Positions 4,523-5,483 of a DNA stretch of 5,483 bases are shown one piece after another (positions within the stretch are counted from its first letter, which is position 1; the number at the start of each line of letters is the position of its first letter). Position numbers and translations under genes: made by a program. The DNA is from Flavobacteriales bacterium (GTDB taxonomy: Bacteria; Bacteroidota; Bacteroidia; Flavobacteriales; UA16): the NCBI GenBank assembly GCA_030831885.1, contig JAURKF010000096.1, positions 1-5,483 of the forward strand, written 5' to 3'. The notes under the pieces were generated by a model, which saw nothing but the letters and a program-made list of their open reading frames with translations, searched no databases and was not told where the DNA came from.

Positions 4523-5483
4523 GTGGCCAGAAACACTCCAAAAAACACAGAAGAAAACGAACCGGCAGCGGCACCGGCAGAAAATAAGCGAAAGAGCAAG
4601 CCCGCCGGTAATGGCAAATGGGCGCGCTTCATGGCATTCATGAGCGATCCCAGGGTTAAAAAAATCTTGGGAGTTTTCATCGTCCTCTTCAGCGTTTTTA
4701 CATTGCTTGCTTGCGTTTCCTTCCTGTTCAACGGCGAACACGATCAGCGCCTGGTATTGGGGCAATATGACGACCAACTGCATCCCAATGAACACTACAA
4801 CAACTGGATGGGAAAAATTGGGGCGCATGTTGCCTGGTTTTTCATGAACAAATACTTCGGGCTCGGAGCGCTATTCCTGCCCCTCATCATTTTTGTGGTG
4901 GGCTGGCGCGTTTGGTGGGTTCGCGATTTGCTGCCATTCTGGAAAACTATACGCCTCTCTGCACTCGCCATGCTCTTTTTCCCGCTGGCCATCGGATTTA
5001 TGTTTCACCATCGGGTGGAAGGGCTTGACCGCACAATCGAAATCAGCTGTAACCCCAACCTCGTGGGCGGCTACGGCCACATCGCCACCTTGTGGTGCAC
5101 GTTTACGTTGGGATGGTGGGGCACACTGATGCTCCTGCTCTTTACGATAGGTGCATTTCTTATTTTCAACTTCAATCATCACGTGGAAGCCGCATGGGCT
5201 AGATTCAGCGAGTGGTGGGCCGATCTACTGAAACCAAATCCAAAAGATGAGGAAGAAGATGAGGAAGAGTCTAAACCCATTGCAGCGGCGGCTCCCACGG
5301 CGGTGCGCAACGAAATATCTCAGCCAACCGAAACAACTATCGAAGTAAATGTTCCGGTTGAAGAGCCGGAAGCACCCTGGCAGGAAAATGAAATAACCTT
5401 TGATTCAGAAACAGAAACAGAAACAGAAACAGAGGAAGAAGAAGAAGAGGAGGAAACCATTCAGGAACTGGAGTTAGCAGATG
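4523..5483 (+). CDS. ftsK: FtsK/SpoIIIE DNA translocase, N-terminal part (C-terminus beyond window)
   Basis: FtsK anchors in the septal membrane through its N-terminus and pumps chromosomal DNA with its C-terminal RecA-like motor. Only 320 codons are present, covering the membrane domain and the start of the linker; the motor lies outside. The N-terminus is basic (residues 1-47). Four hydrophobic segments follow at about 48-69, 111-132, 143-161 and 196-217, matching the FtsK four-TM domain, with the family-typical WMGKIGAHVAWFFMNKYFGLG between the first two. A long charged linker begins near 238 with an acidic run (DEEEDEEE, 242-249), and later has four Glu-Thr pairs (296-303) and eight glutamates (304-311). 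The start is GTG at 4523: the frame upstream is open to 4457 but has no ATG, and the reading MARNTPKNTEE resembles other Bacteroidota FtsK starts. The first internal ATG (codon 37) would remove the basic head. It is divergent from rpmG and has its own promoter. Confidence 0.92.
   Translation, partial: MARNTPKNTEENEPAAAPAENKRKSKPAGNGKWARFMAFMSDPRVKKILGVFIVLFSVFTLLACVSFLFNGEHDQRLVLGQYDDQLHPNEHYNNWMGKIGAHVAWFFMNKYFGLGALFLPLIIFVVGWRVWWVRDLLPFWKTIRLSALAMLFFPLAIGFMFHHRVEGLDRTIEISCNPNLVGGYGHIATLWCTFTLGWWGTLMLLLFTIGAFLIFNFNHHVEAAWARFSEWWADLLKPNPKDEEEDEEESKPIAAAAPTAVRNEISQPTETTIEVNVPVEEPEAPWQENEITFDSETETETETEEEEEEEETIQELELAD
5406..5457 (+). repeat. In-frame CAGAAA hexanucleotide repeat and GAR tract in the ftsK linker
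   Basis: Four perfect tandem copies of CAGAAA (5406-5429) are followed by CAGAGG and a run of GAA/GAG codons to 5457. They encode alternating Glu-Thr and then eight consecutive Glu. Six is a multiple of three, so gain or loss of a copy would keep the frame and only lengthen or shorten the acidic linker. Confidence 0.85.

Noticed and set aside
4457..5182. Minus-strand frames opposite ftsK
   Set aside because: They are shadows of the clear ftsK membrane domain and encode no recognisable protein.

Overview
The window is a chromosomal segment from a member of the Bacteroidota. Four things point that way. The order bL33 (rpmG), a 51-residue DUF4295 protein, ftsY and rimO on one strand is typical of that phylum. 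DUF4295 is, to my knowledge, confined to it. The start codons lack convincing Shine-Dalgarno sequences. A perfect TAnnTTTG promoter element lies ahead of ftsK. The order or genus cannot be fixed from this sequence.

Layout from left to right. At 1-275 (minus strand, cut by the window edge) is the N-terminal part of a small uncharacterised protein with an HPTYGEG motif. At 276-494 is a non-coding gap packed with repeats: short TAGTGAAG-type direct repeats, then a strictly 31-bp tandem array of five full copies and a partial sixth that stops about 2 bp short of the rimO stop codon. At 495-1814 (minus) is rimO, the methylthiotransferase for ribosomal protein uS12. A short divergent region with an 11-bp palindrome leads to two plus-strand genes, a SiaB-like GHKL protein kinase (1952-2431) and a SiaC/DUF1987 phosphoprotein (2445-2819). 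This is a partner-switching kinase and substrate pair. The SiaC gene runs tail to tail into ftsY (2816-3790, minus) with interlocked stop codons. Upstream of ftsY on the minus strand lie a terminator-like hairpin, the DUF4295 gene (3867-4022) and rpmG (4031-4213). A 309-bp non-coding divergent region follows, with a structured repeat element and a good ftsK promoter. The 5' part of ftsK (4523 to the right edge) closes the window.

Functionally, the minus-strand genes all serve translation and protein targeting: a 50S protein, a small protein thought to be ribosomal, the SRP receptor, and a ribosomal-protein modifier. FtsK is a cell-division and chromosome-segregation motor. The siaBC pair is the outlier. 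It is on the opposite strand, separates ftsY from rimO, and is lower in GC (about 38% over a 300-base hand count in siaC, against about 50% in sampled rimO and ftsY lines). It looks like a signalling cassette inserted into a conserved housekeeping cluster. The phosphatase (SiaA) and diguanylate cyclase (SiaD) that accompany it in Pseudomonas are not in the window, so its input and output are unknown. The siaBC insertion and the 31-bp array are the two features most worth following up.
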